DNA from: an uncultured Verrucomicrobia subdivision 3 bacterium
Lineage (GTDB): Bacteria > Verrucomicrobiota > Verrucomicrobiia > Limisphaerales > UBA11358
Length of the DNA stretch: 35,476 bases
Direction: 5' to 3'
Assembly (NCBI GenBank): GCA_903820285.1
Contig: CAIJGS010000199.1
Span: 1-35,476 of the forward strand
The first letter of the stretch is position 1. Every line of letters starts with the position of its first letter. The notes under the pieces are model-generated. The model was not told the origin of the DNA and searched no databases. It was given only the letters and a program-made list of their open reading frames with translations. Both the position numbers and the translations under genes were made by a program. Shown one piece after another: positions 25,555 through 34,252 of the stretch.

Positions 25555-28500
25555 TTGACGGCACGGTGCCAAACGTCAGAATCTACCTGTTTGTCGGCAA
25601 TAAAAGTTTTACCGCCGGCCGCGGAAATTTCGGCCCGCGTGCAGCAGACACCGGCCGGGCAAAGTCTGGCCCGGCATCTGTCGCCGGGCGGAGCTTTGTC
25701 GCTGGCGGGCGTCGCTGTGGCCGCCCAGCCATTTTTTGCCGCCTGGGTGCGCAGCCTGTTTCCGGACCGGACGGTGGTGCTGGTGGCGGAAAATCTGAAA
25801 TGGCAGGAAAGTTTCCAGCAGGATTTGGAGACGTGGCTGGGTGCATCTCCCTGGTTTTATCCGGCTTGGGAAGTATTGCCGCACGAGGACAAGCTGCCGC
25901 ATGCGGATGTAATCAGTGAACGGTTGCAAACCCTGGTGCGGCTGACGGAGCCGGGCAAAGGGCGGGCGGGTATCGTGGTCACCGACCCTACGGCGTTGAT
26001 GCAAAAGACGTTTCCGCCGCACGAAATTCAGCGCCGGACGCGTATTCTGGAACGAGGTGCCAAAATTGCGCCGCTGGACCTGATTGAATTTCTGGAGGAA
26101 CAAGGCTATGAGCCGGAGGCACAAGTGTCGCAAAAAGGCGAAATTGCCCTGCGCGGCGGCATTGTGGACATTTTTCCGCCCACGAGTCCATGGCCGGTAC
26201 GACTGGAGTTTTTTGGCGATGAACTGGAATCACTCCGCTATTTTGATCCGCTGACCCAGATTTCCCGCGAAGAAATTACGGTGATAACGCTGCCGCCGGC
26301 GGGCGAACTGGGGATTCTGAAGAAGAACGTGCGGGAGGCGGGCGCAAAGCCTGCCGTTTTTGCCACCCTACTGGATTATTTGCCCACGGAAACCATTTTC
26401 CTTTTCTCCGAGCCAGAAATTCTGGCGGTGCAGGCGGAGACTTATGCGCAGCAAATTCCCAAGGACGATCCGTTTTTTATTTCCTGGCCGGATTTTTTAA
26501 CTGATTTGAACCGGCGCGGTTTTACTTCGGTGGAACTGACTGGGGAAATTCAGGTTGTTGGCGGTGAGGCCGCTGCTTTTCCACAATTTGAAACGCTGGA
26601 TGCTTTCCGGCCACTGAGCGAGCGTCCGCCGGAGTTGCAGGTGGCGGAGGCGCAGCGCCGGGAATTTTTCCAGCAGCTGCATCGCTGGTTGCGGCAGGAC
26701 GTGGCCGTGCATGTGTTTTGCAATAACGATGGGGAGCGGCAGCGGTTCGAGGAGGTGTGGAAGGACATCCATGGTGCAGCGGCAGCGGAAGTTGTGACAG
26801 GAAAAAAGCCCCGTCCATCGCTGGCGGAGTTGCGGCCGATTATTCAAATCGGTTCGCTGGCGCGCGGATTTATCTGCGAAGCGGCGAAACTGGTGGTGGT
26901 GACGGATGCGGAAATTTTCGGTCGTTACAAGATTCAGCGGCCGCGCCGGATGAAGTCGGCGCATGCGCAGGCGGCGCGGTCCGCGCTGGACATTGATTTC
27001 ACGGATCTCAATGAAGGCGATCTGGTGGTGCATCTGCAACACGGCATTGGGCGCTACGCCGGTTTGAAGAATGTGGCCACGCGGACGGGCATGCCCAAGG
27101 CGACGACGGGCGAGGCGAAGCCGGAGACGGAGTGTCTGGTGATCGAATACGCGTCCACCGATCCCACTGGCGAGGCGCCCAAGCTCTATGTGCCCGTGAG
27201 CGAGGCGCATCTGGTGAGCAAGTATGTCGGCGCGGGGCGGGCGAATCCGCCTTTGAACACGCTGGGCGGTGCGCGCTGGCAGAAGGCGCGGGAGCAGGCG
27301 GAACAATCGGTGCGCGATGTGGCCGCCGAACTGTTGCGCATCCAGGCCGTGCGCGATTCGCAGGCCGGCCATGCCTGCAAGCCGGACACGCAGTGGCAGC
27401 GCGAGTTTGAAAGCGCCTTTATCTACGAGGAGACGCGCGATCAGGTGACGGCCATTGCCGAAACCAAGGCGGACATGGAGCGGCCCAAGCCGATGGATCG
27501 ATTGATTTGCGGCGACGTGGGCTTTGGCAAGACAGAGGTGGCGATTCGCGCGGCATTCAAATGTGTTATGGACGGAAAACAGGTGGCAATTCTTGTCCCC
27601 ACGACGGTGCTGGCGCAGCAGCATTACAATAATTTTCGCGAGCGCATGGCGGATTACCCGATCCGGGTGGAATTGCTGTCGCGGTTCCGCACGAAGCGCG
27701 AGCAGAACCGGGTGGTGCGGGAGTTGGCGGCGGGCGCGGTGGATATCATCATTGGCACGCACCGCATTGTGCAGGATGACATTGAGTTTAAAGACCTTGG
27801 TTTGGTGGTGATTGACGAGGAACAGCGGTTCGGCGTGCAGCACAAGGAAAAGTTCAAACGCATGCGCACGCTGGTGGATGTGCTCACGCTGAGCGCCACG
27901 CCGATTCCGCGCACGCTCTACCTGGCGCTGACCGGGGCGCGGGACATGAGCACCATCCAGACGCCGCCGCATGACCGGTTGCCGGTCGAGACGGTGGCCA
28001 CGCAATATGACGAGCGGCTGATCCGCGACGCCATCCTGCGCGAAATGCAGCGCGGCGGGCAGGTTTTCTTTTTGCACAACCGCGTGACGACCATTGAGAC
28101 GATGCGCGTGACCTTGCAGAATCTGGTGCCCTCGGCACGCATTGTGGTTGGCCACGGTCAGATGGATCCGGATGATCTGGAAGAGGTGATGACGAAGTTC
28201 GTGAATGGCGAGGCGGACATTCTCCTTTCCACCACCATCATTGAGAGTGGCTTGGATATTCCGAATGCGAACACCATCATGATTGACCGCGCGGACCGGT
28301 TCGGCCTGAGTGAGCTGTATCAGTTACGCGGCCGCGTGGGGCGTTACAAGCATCAGGCGTACGCATATCTGCTGCTGCCGCGCCATGCGCGATTGCTCAC
28401 GGATGTGCGCAAGCGTATCAGCGCCATGAAACAATATTCCACGCTCGGCAGCGGTTTCAAAATCGCCATGCGTGATCTGGAAATTCGCGGCGCGGGCAAT

Positions 28501-28992
28501 TTGCTGGGCGCCGAGCAGAGCGGTCACATCACGGCGGTGGGTTTTGAACTGTACTGCCAGTTGCTCAAGCAGAGCGTGAGTTCACTCAAGGGCGAGAAGG
28601 TGAAGCCCCGCGTGGAAGTGCGCGTGGCGTTGGATTTTCTGGCGGATACCACCAGCCTGCCAGAGAGTTACATCCCCGAGCCGCACCATCGAATAGAGAT
28701 TTATCGCAAGGTCGCGCAGGCTACGGAGAAGCCTTTGCTGGAGGCGTTGCAAAAAGAATTGCGCGACCGCTTTGGTCCGCTGCCCGCCGCCGTCGAATTA
28801 CTGCTGGCCGTGGGTGAACTAAAAATTCTCGCGAGCGAAAAAGGCGTGACCAACATCGAAGTTGAGTCCGACAAATTGAAGGTCACGCGGCACAACGACT
28901 ATATTACCTTCGGCGGCAAATTTCCGCGTCTGTCCAAAAAGGATGCCAAGGGGCGGCTGAAGGAAATCAAGCGGTTGCTGCTGGCGGTGTGA
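25555..28992 (+). CDS. mfd: Transcription-repair coupling factor Mfd
   Basis: A 1145-residue translocase that removes stalled RNA polymerase from DNA lesions and recruits UvrA. Domains: UvrB-like region (about 60-330, PAWEVLPHEDKLPHADVISE and ALRGGIVDIFPP), CarD-like RNA-polymerase-interacting domain (about 482, LNEGDLVVHLQHGIGRYAGL), helicase core with Walker A GDVGFGKTE (about 652), DEEQ box VIDEEQRFGVQ (about 753), SATPIPRTL, and RGRVGR (about 924), and the C-terminal TRCF domain (about 1020-1110). Length and order are normal. The start is unclear: no ATG lies between the upstream in-frame stop (25522) and the conserved region, so initiation is at a TTG (25555 or 25591). It is divergent from waaA. 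Confidence 0.95.
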   Translation: MTARCQTSESTCLSAIKVLPPAAEISARVQQTPAGQSLARHLSPGGALSLAGVAVAAQPFFAAWVRSLFPDRTVVLVAENLKWQESFQQDLETWLGASPWFYPAWEVLPHEDKLPHADVISERLQTLVRLTEPGKGRAGIVVTDPTALMQKTFPPHEIQRRTRILERGAKIAPLDLIEFLEEQGYEPEAQVSQKGEIALRGGIVDIFPPTSPWPVRLEFFGDELESLRYFDPLTQISREEITVITLPPAGELGILKKNVREAGAKPAVFATLLDYLPTETIFLFSEPEILAVQAETYAQQIPKDDPFFISWPDFLTDLNRRGFTSVELTGEIQVVGGEAAAFPQFETLDAFRPLSERPPELQVAEAQRREFFQQLHRWLRQDVAVHVFCNNDGERQRFEEVWKDIHGAAAAEVVTGKKPRPSLAELRPIIQIGSLARGFICEAAKLVVVTDAEIFGRYKIQRPRRMKSAHAQAARSALDIDFTDLNEGDLVVHLQHGIGRYAGLKNVATRTGMPKATTGEAKPETECLVIEYASTDPTGEAPKLYVPVSEAHLVSKYVGAGRANPPLNTLGGARWQKAREQAEQSVRDVAAELLRIQAVRDSQAGHACKPDTQWQREFESAFIYEETRDQVTAIAETKADMERPKPMDRLICGDVGFGKTEVAIRAAFKCVMDGKQVAILVPTTVLAQQHYNNFRERMADYPIRVELLSRFRTKREQNRVVRELAAGAVDIIIGTHRIVQDDIEFKDLGLVVIDEEQRFGVQHKEKFKRMRTLVDVLTLSATPIPRTLYLALTGARDMSTIQTPPHDRLPVETVATQYDERLIRDAILREMQRGGQVFFLHNRVTTIETMRVTLQNLVPSARIVVGHGQMDPDDLEEVMTKFVNGEADILLSTTIIESGLDIPNANTIMIDRADRFGLSELYQLRGRVGRYKHQAYAYLLLPRHARLLTDVRKRISAMKQYSTLGSGFKIAMRDLEIRGAGNLLGAEQSGHITAVGFELYCQLLKQSVSSLKGEKVKPRVEVRVALDFLADTTSLPESYIPEPHHRIEIYRKVAQATEKPLLEALQKELRDRFGPLPAAVELLLAVGELKILASEKGVTNIEVESDKLKVTRHNDYITFGGKFPRLSKKDAKGRLKEIKRLLLAV

Positions 28993-29030
28993 AATGCCTT
29001 TAGAAAAGTTTGGCAACTCAAAAGCCAACT

Positions 29031-29333
29031 TCAAGATCTGCGGGTGACACGATGACGCCAATAGCCTGGCTCCCGGTGGCAATGCATTACCGCAATAACG
29101 AGGATGCTGTCTGGCTCAATTGAATAGAGAACCGCGTAGGGGAAAACATGGGCCAGGCAAAATCGAATATCATCTTCAATTATTCTATTCCATTCCGGAT
29201 ATTCTAGTATTGGTTTGAAGATTGCCTCAATGGCTGCAATGAATCGCAGCTCTAAATTATCCCGGCAGGTGGCATAATATTTGGCCGCGTCTTCAAATTC
29301 GGCCAGTACTTCGGGATGAAATTCCAATTTCAC
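29031..29333 (-). CDS. ParE/RelE-family toxin
   Basis: A 100-residue protein with the ParE-toxin fold pattern: N-terminal MKLEFHPEVLAEFEDAAKYY, the middle AIEAIFKPILEYPEWNRI, and strands RFCLAHVFPYAVLYSI and SILVIAVMHCHREPGYW. Members either poison DNA gyrase (ParE) or cleave mRNA at the ribosome (RelE); the HREPGYW ending, where ParE usually has HxRRxPxYW, points to the ParE group. Its ATG overlaps the TGA of the upstream antitoxin by 4 bases (29330-29333), the usual translational coupling of type II toxin-antitoxin pairs. The gene follows mfd convergently, 38 bases away. Confidence 0.88.
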   Translation of the reverse strand: MKLEFHPEVLAEFEDAAKYYATCRDNLELRFIAAIEAIFKPILEYPEWNRIIEDDIRFCLAHVFPYAVLYSIEPDSILVIAVMHCHREPGYWRHRVTRRS

Positions 29334-29563
29334 TTGGAAACCGCACGCTTAACCCGCGCCATCGCTTCGTCGTAAGGAATGGTTTTGACTCGGCCGCTGC
29401 GGACATCATCCTGACGCCGGCGGGCTTCTGCCACCCAAAGCTCGCGCAAGTAGCCATCCTCGGCGGGATCAAGGCTTTCCACCAGCCGGTCAGCCAGCAA
29501 AGCTCGCGCCTCGCTTGGCAATGCCAGCGCTGCTTCGGCAACCTGTTCAGCAGTCAGACCCAT
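29330..29563 (-). CDS. Addiction-module antitoxin
   Basis: A 77-residue helical protein of the addiction-module component family commonly paired with ParE toxins. It has the family pattern VAEAALALPSEARALLADRL, VESLDPAED, a central ELWVAEARRRQDDVRSGRVK and the tail PYDEAMARVKRAV. It would bind and neutralise the downstream toxin through its C-terminal part. The family has no obvious DNA-binding helix, so how the operon is repressed is unclear. It is the first gene of the pair and lies 159 bases from the divergent gene at 29723; I see no other feature in that gap. Confidence 0.85.
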   Translation of the reverse strand: MGLTAEQVAEAALALPSEARALLADRLVESLDPAEDGYLRELWVAEARRRQDDVRSGRVKTIPYDEAMARVKRAVSK

Positions 29564-29722
29564 GCTTAAAAAATACGCCTCCGTTGATGAAAGTTCAACC
29601 GGTAATTATTTCAGCGATCTGGCTTGGATCACCCACCAAGGCATACATCTATCATTCGTATTGGAATCGGTCTGAAATGCAGTCTTGCATCAATCGCCGT
29701 GGCCCGCTAAACAGAGCCGGTC

Positions 29723-30469
29723 ATGTCCCAAACAACCCGCGCTACGCAAAATGAAACGGTGATCGTCACCGGACTCACGAATCGCGAATTTCTGGAACGC
29801 CACGCCAAGCCCGGGTGCATCGGCTTGTGCGGCGGCGGCACGCCAGTGGACCTGGCGATCCGTCATGCGCAACGGCGGCTGGATGAGAACAGGCGCTGGA
29901 GTTACTGGTCGCATGCGTTTCTTTTTGAAGGCGTCCGCGTGGACGGCCAGCACTGGATCATCGAATCCGATTTGCAGTTTCACCGCAAAAACATCCAGCT
30001 GGGGGTGCAGGAAAACCGGATCGCGAAATATGACGATGAAAAAATGTATCCCCATCTGGCGGTGCTGGATTTTGGCCTGAACGAATCGCAGGTGGCTGCC
30101 TTGCTGCGCGAGGGGCTGGATCTGGTTGCCAGCCATGAGCGTTATTCGTTGCGCGAACTGGTCGGGACGTTGCTGGCATTGCATCGGCCGGAATTGCGCG
30201 GCCAGGATAATCTGCTGGCGCGTGAGCGGTCGGTTTATTGCTCGGCGTTTGTGCAACGGCTGTTTCGTCGCACAGGCATTGATCTGTCGCCGGGCGTGAC
30301 GGATAAAAATACCACGCCGGAGGATATTTCCCGCACGTCAGTGCCGCATGTGACCTACCTGCTTCAGCGGGATATTCCAACCGGTAAAATATCGGTGTTG
30401 CGCGCCAAGTTGAAACAGCAGGTGCCGGCCCAGCTCCGGCGGATCCGGCAACGGGTGAAACGAGATTGA
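29723..30469 (+). CDS. Permuted papain-like (YiiX/NlpC-P60-type) hydrolase
   Basis: A 248-residue soluble protein without a signal peptide. The motif order matches circularly permuted NlpC/P60 (YiiX/YaeF-like, DUF830) enzymes: His64 in YWSHAFLF first, an acidic residue in HWIIESD (Glu81), and the probable nucleophile Cys173 in VYCSAFVQRLFRRTGIDLSP. The interval LREGLDLVASHERYSLRELV also fits the family. The usual activity is cleavage of an amide or ester bond, in some members in lipids or peptidoglycan fragments; the substrate here is unknown. It is divergent from the toxin-antitoxin pair and is followed by the GH43-like gene 63 bases later. The assignment rests on motifs only. Confidence 0.7.
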   Translation: MSQTTRATQNETVIVTGLTNREFLERHAKPGCIGLCGGGTPVDLAIRHAQRRLDENRRWSYWSHAFLFEGVRVDGQHWIIESDLQFHRKNIQLGVQENRIAKYDDEKMYPHLAVLDFGLNESQVAALLREGLDLVASHERYSLRELVGTLLALHRPELRGQDNLLARERSVYCSAFVQRLFRRTGIDLSPGVTDKNTTPEDISRTSVPHVTYLLQRDIPTGKISVLRAKLKQQVPAQLRRIRQRVKRD

Positions 30470-30532
30470 TAGCTTTCCTGCCGCCACAAAAAAATTCTCG
30501 CGACAACGGTTCGCCTGATTCATTCTGCCTGC

Positions 30533-31546
30533 ATGCGCAAAACCGTCTTTATGGCCTTGGCCCTGATTTCGCTTTCCCTGCCGGTACTGGCGGAGGACCT
30601 TGGTTTGGTCGCCGCCAAACCGCTCTATCGCGACCCAGTCTACAATGGCGCTGCCGACCCCACCCTGATCTGGAATCCTCTCGCGAAGCAATGGTGGATG
30701 TATTACACCAATCGGCGCGCCACCATGACGAATCTGCCCGGCGTCACCTGGGTGCATGGCACACCGATCGGCATTGCGGCCTCGTCCGACGGCGGGGCGC
30801 ATTGGAGTTATGTGGGCGATGCCAAGTTCGAGTTGCCGGTGGAATACGGCGGCACCAATGTCACCTGCTGGGCGCCGGATGTGACCCGCGCGTCCGACGG
30901 CACGTGGCAGATGTTTCTCACGATTGTTCCCGGCGTATTTTTGGATTGGGGGCATCCCCGTTTCATCGTGCAACTGACCAGCACGGACATGGTGCATTGG
31001 CGCGATCCGCGTAAGCTGGCACTCGCTTCCGACCGCGTGATTGATCCCAGCATTTTGCATCTGCCGGACGGTTCCTGGCGACTGTGGTACAATAACGAGC
31101 GGGCCGGCAAATCCATCAATTACGCCGACAGCACGGATTTGAAGACGTGGGTGGACAAGGGCTTGGCTTTTAAGAGTCGCGGGGAAGGGCCCAAAGGATT
31201 TCGCTGGCACAACAAATTCTGGGTGATCATTGATGAATGGAAGGGCCTCGGCGTGTTCCGCTCCGATGATATGATCCACTGGGACAAGCAGCCGACGAAC
31301 CTCGTTGCGATTCCCGGCATGGGGGAGGACGATCAGGTCATGGGCGGACACCCGGATGTGGTCATCAGCGGGGATCGCGGATTCTTATTTTACTTCACGC
31401 ATCCCGGCCGTCGCGGATCGGAGGCGCGTAAGGATGGCTACGAGCAGCGTCGCAGTTCCATCCAGACGGTGGAACTGCATGAGCAGGATGGCTGGCTCAC
31501 GTGCAATCGCGACGAGCCGACGCATATACGGCTGCTGCCGCAGTGA
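30533..31546 (+). CDS. Secreted GH43-like five-bladed beta-propeller glycosidase
   Basis: A 337-residue exported protein: signal peptide 1-20 (ALALISLSLPVLA), then a beta-propeller. The catalytic pattern of family 43/clan GH-F is visible: an Asp in NGAADPTLIW (Asp42, likely base), the middle Asp in RVIDPSIL (Asp171, pKa modulator) and a Glu in SRGEGPKGF (Glu218, likely acid). Repeated blade motifs are WWMYYTNRR, WQMFLTIVPG, WRLWYNNERAG and FWVIIDEWKG. Known relatives act on arabinosyl, xylosyl or related linkages; the exact substrate is unknown. It lies tail to tail with the GH95 fucosidase, only 7 bases between stop codons, so both probably belong to a glycan-degrading locus. Confidence 0.78.
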   Translation: MRKTVFMALALISLSLPVLAEDLGLVAAKPLYRDPVYNGAADPTLIWNPLAKQWWMYYTNRRATMTNLPGVTWVHGTPIGIAASSDGGAHWSYVGDAKFELPVEYGGTNVTCWAPDVTRASDGTWQMFLTIVPGVFLDWGHPRFIVQLTSTDMVHWRDPRKLALASDRVIDPSILHLPDGSWRLWYNNERAGKSINYADSTDLKTWVDKGLAFKSRGEGPKGFRWHNKFWVIIDEWKGLGVFRSDDMIHWDKQPTNLVAIPGMGEDDQVMGGHPDVVISGDRGFLFYFTHPGRRGSEARKDGYEQRRSSIQTVELHEQDGWLTCNRDEPTHIRLLPQ

Positions 31547-31553
31547 TGGCGGA

Positions 31554-34145
31554 TCAGAGGCCGTTCCACTGCTTCGACTCGCCCGGCGCGAGTTTTAGGT
31601 CAATGGTTTGCTGACCATAGCGGACGGTGCAGTGCGTGCCGACGATGCTGCGGATGGTTGCTGTTTTGAGTTTTCCGTTTTCCCAGGCAATATCCACTTC
31701 AAAGCCGCCGCGCGCCCGCAGGCCGTGAACTGAGCCGGTGGGCCAGGCCTTGGGCAGGGCCGGCAGCAATTCAATTTCACCCGTTTGGCTTTGCAGCAGC
31801 ATTTCACACATGCCGGCCACGGAACCGAAGTTGCCGTCCATTTGGAAGGGCGGATGCGAGCAGAACAGATTCGGGAGGACACCGTATTGCAGCAAGTTTT
31901 CCAGCATGAAATGGGACTTCTCGCCATTGTCGAGCCGGGCCCAGATGGACATGCGCCAGGCAAAGGCCCATTCGCGGTGGCTGTCGTCCAGGACGCTGCG
32001 GTGTTCCAGGGAAACGGCGGCGGCTTTGGCCAGTTCGGGAGTTTTCACCGCCGAAATCTGGCGGCCGGGGAATACGGCGATCAGATGCGACGTGTGGCGA
32101 TGATGATCGTTCGGATCATCGCGATCCACCATCCATTCCTGAAGCTGACCCCATTTGCCGATTTTCGGTCCGAGCAATTTCGCCTGCTTGGCGGCGAGCA
32201 GGTTGCGGAAATCGGTATCAACGCCCAGAACGTCGGCAGCTTCGATGGTGCTGGTGAACAGATCCCAGATCAACTGCTGGTCGAACGACACGCCGTCTTC
32301 CACGGGACCGTGCTCGGGGGAATAGCCGCTGGGGGCGACAAGCGTGCCATCCGGCAGGGCTTTAAGGCGGTCGAGCCAGTAAGCGCAGACCTCCTTCATG
32401 GCCGGATACGCGCGCGTCCGCAGATACTCCTTGTCCTGCGTGAAGGCATAGTGATCAAAGCTGTTTTGCAGCATCCACGCGCTGGCGCCGGGCACCCATT
32501 CCCAGGTGGAACCGCCGAACAGGCCGCTCTCGCCGCGCATCACCCAACCGCGCACGCCAAACGCCTTTTGGGTGGCTTCGGTGCGGACGGCGCGGATGGA
32601 ATTCAGCCATTCCGCATAGGGCTGGAAGCATTCGCCGAGATTCGCGACATCGGCCAGCCAGTAATTCATCTCCACGTTCACATCGGTGTGATAATCAGAG
32701 CGCCACGGCGGATTGTTGCTGTCGTTCCACTTGCCCTGGAGATTGGCGGGCAGCCCGCCTTCACGCGACGAGGAAATCAGGAGGTAGCGGCCATATTGAA
32801 ACATCAATTCTTCCAGGCCGAGGTCCGTCGGCGTGGTGTGATATTCCTTGATGCGCTGGTTCGTGGGCAACTGTGGCCGGGCCTGCCCACCGATTGAAAG
32901 GGTTACGCGGTTGAACAGGTGCTGGTAGTCGCGAATATGCGCGGCCAGCAAGTCGTCGTAGGATTTCCTGGCGGCGGCATCGAGGCGGGCGTTGATGGCG
33001 CCGTGGGGCAGGGGACCGCGCCAGTTTTCGGCATGGTCTTGGCGAAAATCTGTGCCGGCAGCGAGGAGCAGCGTGAGGGAATCGGCTTTTTCCACGGAGA
33101 TTTTGTCCCCTTTGGTAGAGACCGAACCGCCAGTGTGCAACACGCGTACCTGCGCTTCGCGATGAAACGGCAGCCAGTTCTTGCCGCCATCGTATTGGTG
33201 TCCGGGAAAGGCTCCGCTGATGCTAAGGCCATCGGCGTCGGCCACCGTCGCCGCTTCGTGCGCGTCCCAGAGTGAAATCAGACCTGAGAGCGTGCCGGGT
33301 TTGTCCGCCGTGAAATGGAAGACCATGACGTTGTCAGGAAAACTGGCGAATGCTTCGCGGGTGTAATGCACACCGTCTTTTTCATAGGTCACCCGGTGCA
33401 CGGCCTGATTGAGGTCCAGCTCCCGGCGATAGTCGTGGCCGGTGACATTCTCGGCCGGGGTGAGCGCAATCTCGGCGATTTGAAAATGGGGGGCATTGTG
33501 GGTTGCGAGAAATTCAAAGCGGTAGTAGGCGTAGGCCTTATCGTTGGCGAACGCGAATTTCTTGGCCGCATGCCGTTTGGGCCAGACGGCCACGTCCTTG
33601 TGTTCGTCGAGCAAAGTCCATTGCTGGCCATCCATGGAGCCGAGAAAGCGCCAGTCCTTTGGGTCGCGCTCCGGCACATCGTCCCCGGAGGTGAGGGTGT
33701 AACCGGTCACCGGACTGCGCTGTCCCACCGAGGCCTGCCAGCGGATGGGGAAATGGTCGTGATGCTCGATGCACCATTTGGTATCCGCCAGCCCGTCGCA
33801 ACTCGCCTGCACATCCTGCCCGCCGCTGGTGGGATTTTGATCCGGGTCGGACACGGTCAGATCGGCGCCGGCAAACTGCACGCGCACTTCGCCGAAGTTC
33901 TGGTAGGCGCCGGTGTCATCCTCGTCGCCAATCCACAGGCTTTCCTCATTGAACTGGATGCGCTCGGCATTCACCCCGCCAAAGATCATGGCCCCCATGT
34001 GGCCGTTGCCGATGGGCAGGGCTTCCGGTTCCCAACTGGCGGCCGGCTGGGTGTACCACAACTTCAAATTGTCCTGCGACTGGCCGGTGGATGACATCGC
34101 CACCATGGCCATGACGGTGAGCAGCGGCAAAAGGTGTTTTTTCAT
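31554..34145 (-). CDS. GH95 alpha-L-fucosidase with an inserted F5/8 type C-like domain
   Basis: 863 residues from the ATG at 34143-34145; a TTG 15 codons upstream gives the longest frame but precedes the signal peptide (MKKHLLPLLTVMAMVAMSSTGQSQ). The GH95 N-terminal beta-sandwich begins at about 28 (LWYTQPAASWEPEALPIGNG, MGAMIFGGVNAERIQFNEES). Between about residues 98 and 230 it is interrupted by a discoidin/F5-8C-like domain (CDGLADTKWCIEHH, WRFLGSMDGQQWTLLDEH, YYRFEFLATHNAPHFQIAEI), after which GH95 sequence resumes (DYRRELDLNQAVHRVTYE). The (alpha/alpha)6 domain has the expected active-site residues: Asn490 and Asn494 (DVNVEMNYW), the acid Glu611 (GYSPEHGP) and Asp770 (QMDGNFG). It removes alpha-linked fucose (or galactose) in the periplasm or outside the cell. 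Confidence 0.93.
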   Translation of the reverse strand: MKKHLLPLLTVMAMVAMSSTGQSQDNLKLWYTQPAASWEPEALPIGNGHMGAMIFGGVNAERIQFNEESLWIGDEDDTGAYQNFGEVRVQFAGADLTVSDPDQNPTSGGQDVQASCDGLADTKWCIEHHDHFPIRWQASVGQRSPVTGYTLTSGDDVPERDPKDWRFLGSMDGQQWTLLDEHKDVAVWPKRHAAKKFAFANDKAYAYYRFEFLATHNAPHFQIAEIALTPAENVTGHDYRRELDLNQAVHRVTYEKDGVHYTREAFASFPDNVMVFHFTADKPGTLSGLISLWDAHEAATVADADGLSISGAFPGHQYDGGKNWLPFHREAQVRVLHTGGSVSTKGDKISVEKADSLTLLLAAGTDFRQDHAENWRGPLPHGAINARLDAAARKSYDDLLAAHIRDYQHLFNRVTLSIGGQARPQLPTNQRIKEYHTTPTDLGLEELMFQYGRYLLISSSREGGLPANLQGKWNDSNNPPWRSDYHTDVNVEMNYWLADVANLGECFQPYAEWLNSIRAVRTEATQKAFGVRGWVMRGESGLFGGSTWEWVPGASAWMLQNSFDHYAFTQDKEYLRTRAYPAMKEVCAYWLDRLKALPDGTLVAPSGYSPEHGPVEDGVSFDQQLIWDLFTSTIEAADVLGVDTDFRNLLAAKQAKLLGPKIGKWGQLQEWMVDRDDPNDHHRHTSHLIAVFPGRQISAVKTPELAKAAAVSLEHRSVLDDSHREWAFAWRMSIWARLDNGEKSHFMLENLLQYGVLPNLFCSHPPFQMDGNFGSVAGMCEMLLQSQTGEIELLPALPKAWPTGSVHGLRARGGFEVDIAWENGKLKTATIRSIVGTHCTVRYGQQTIDLKLAPGESKQWNGL

Positions 34146-34168
34146 ACGTTGATACAAGATTGGTCGTG

Positions 34169-34181
34169 TTGCGTGACGCAA
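34169..34181. promoter_or_regulatory. 13-bp palindrome upstream of the GH95 gene, candidate operator
   Basis: TTGCGTGACGCAA is a perfect odd-centred palindrome, 24 to 36 bases before the GH95 start codon. Its size and place are those of a sugar-responsive repressor site. No copy was found in front of the GH43-like gene. Confidence 0.35.
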
Positions 34182-34252
34182 TGGTTTCAAAAACCGGCCG
34201 CCAATTCAAACTTTGTATCTATTTTTGGAACAGGCCAGAGCAGCAGTAAACT

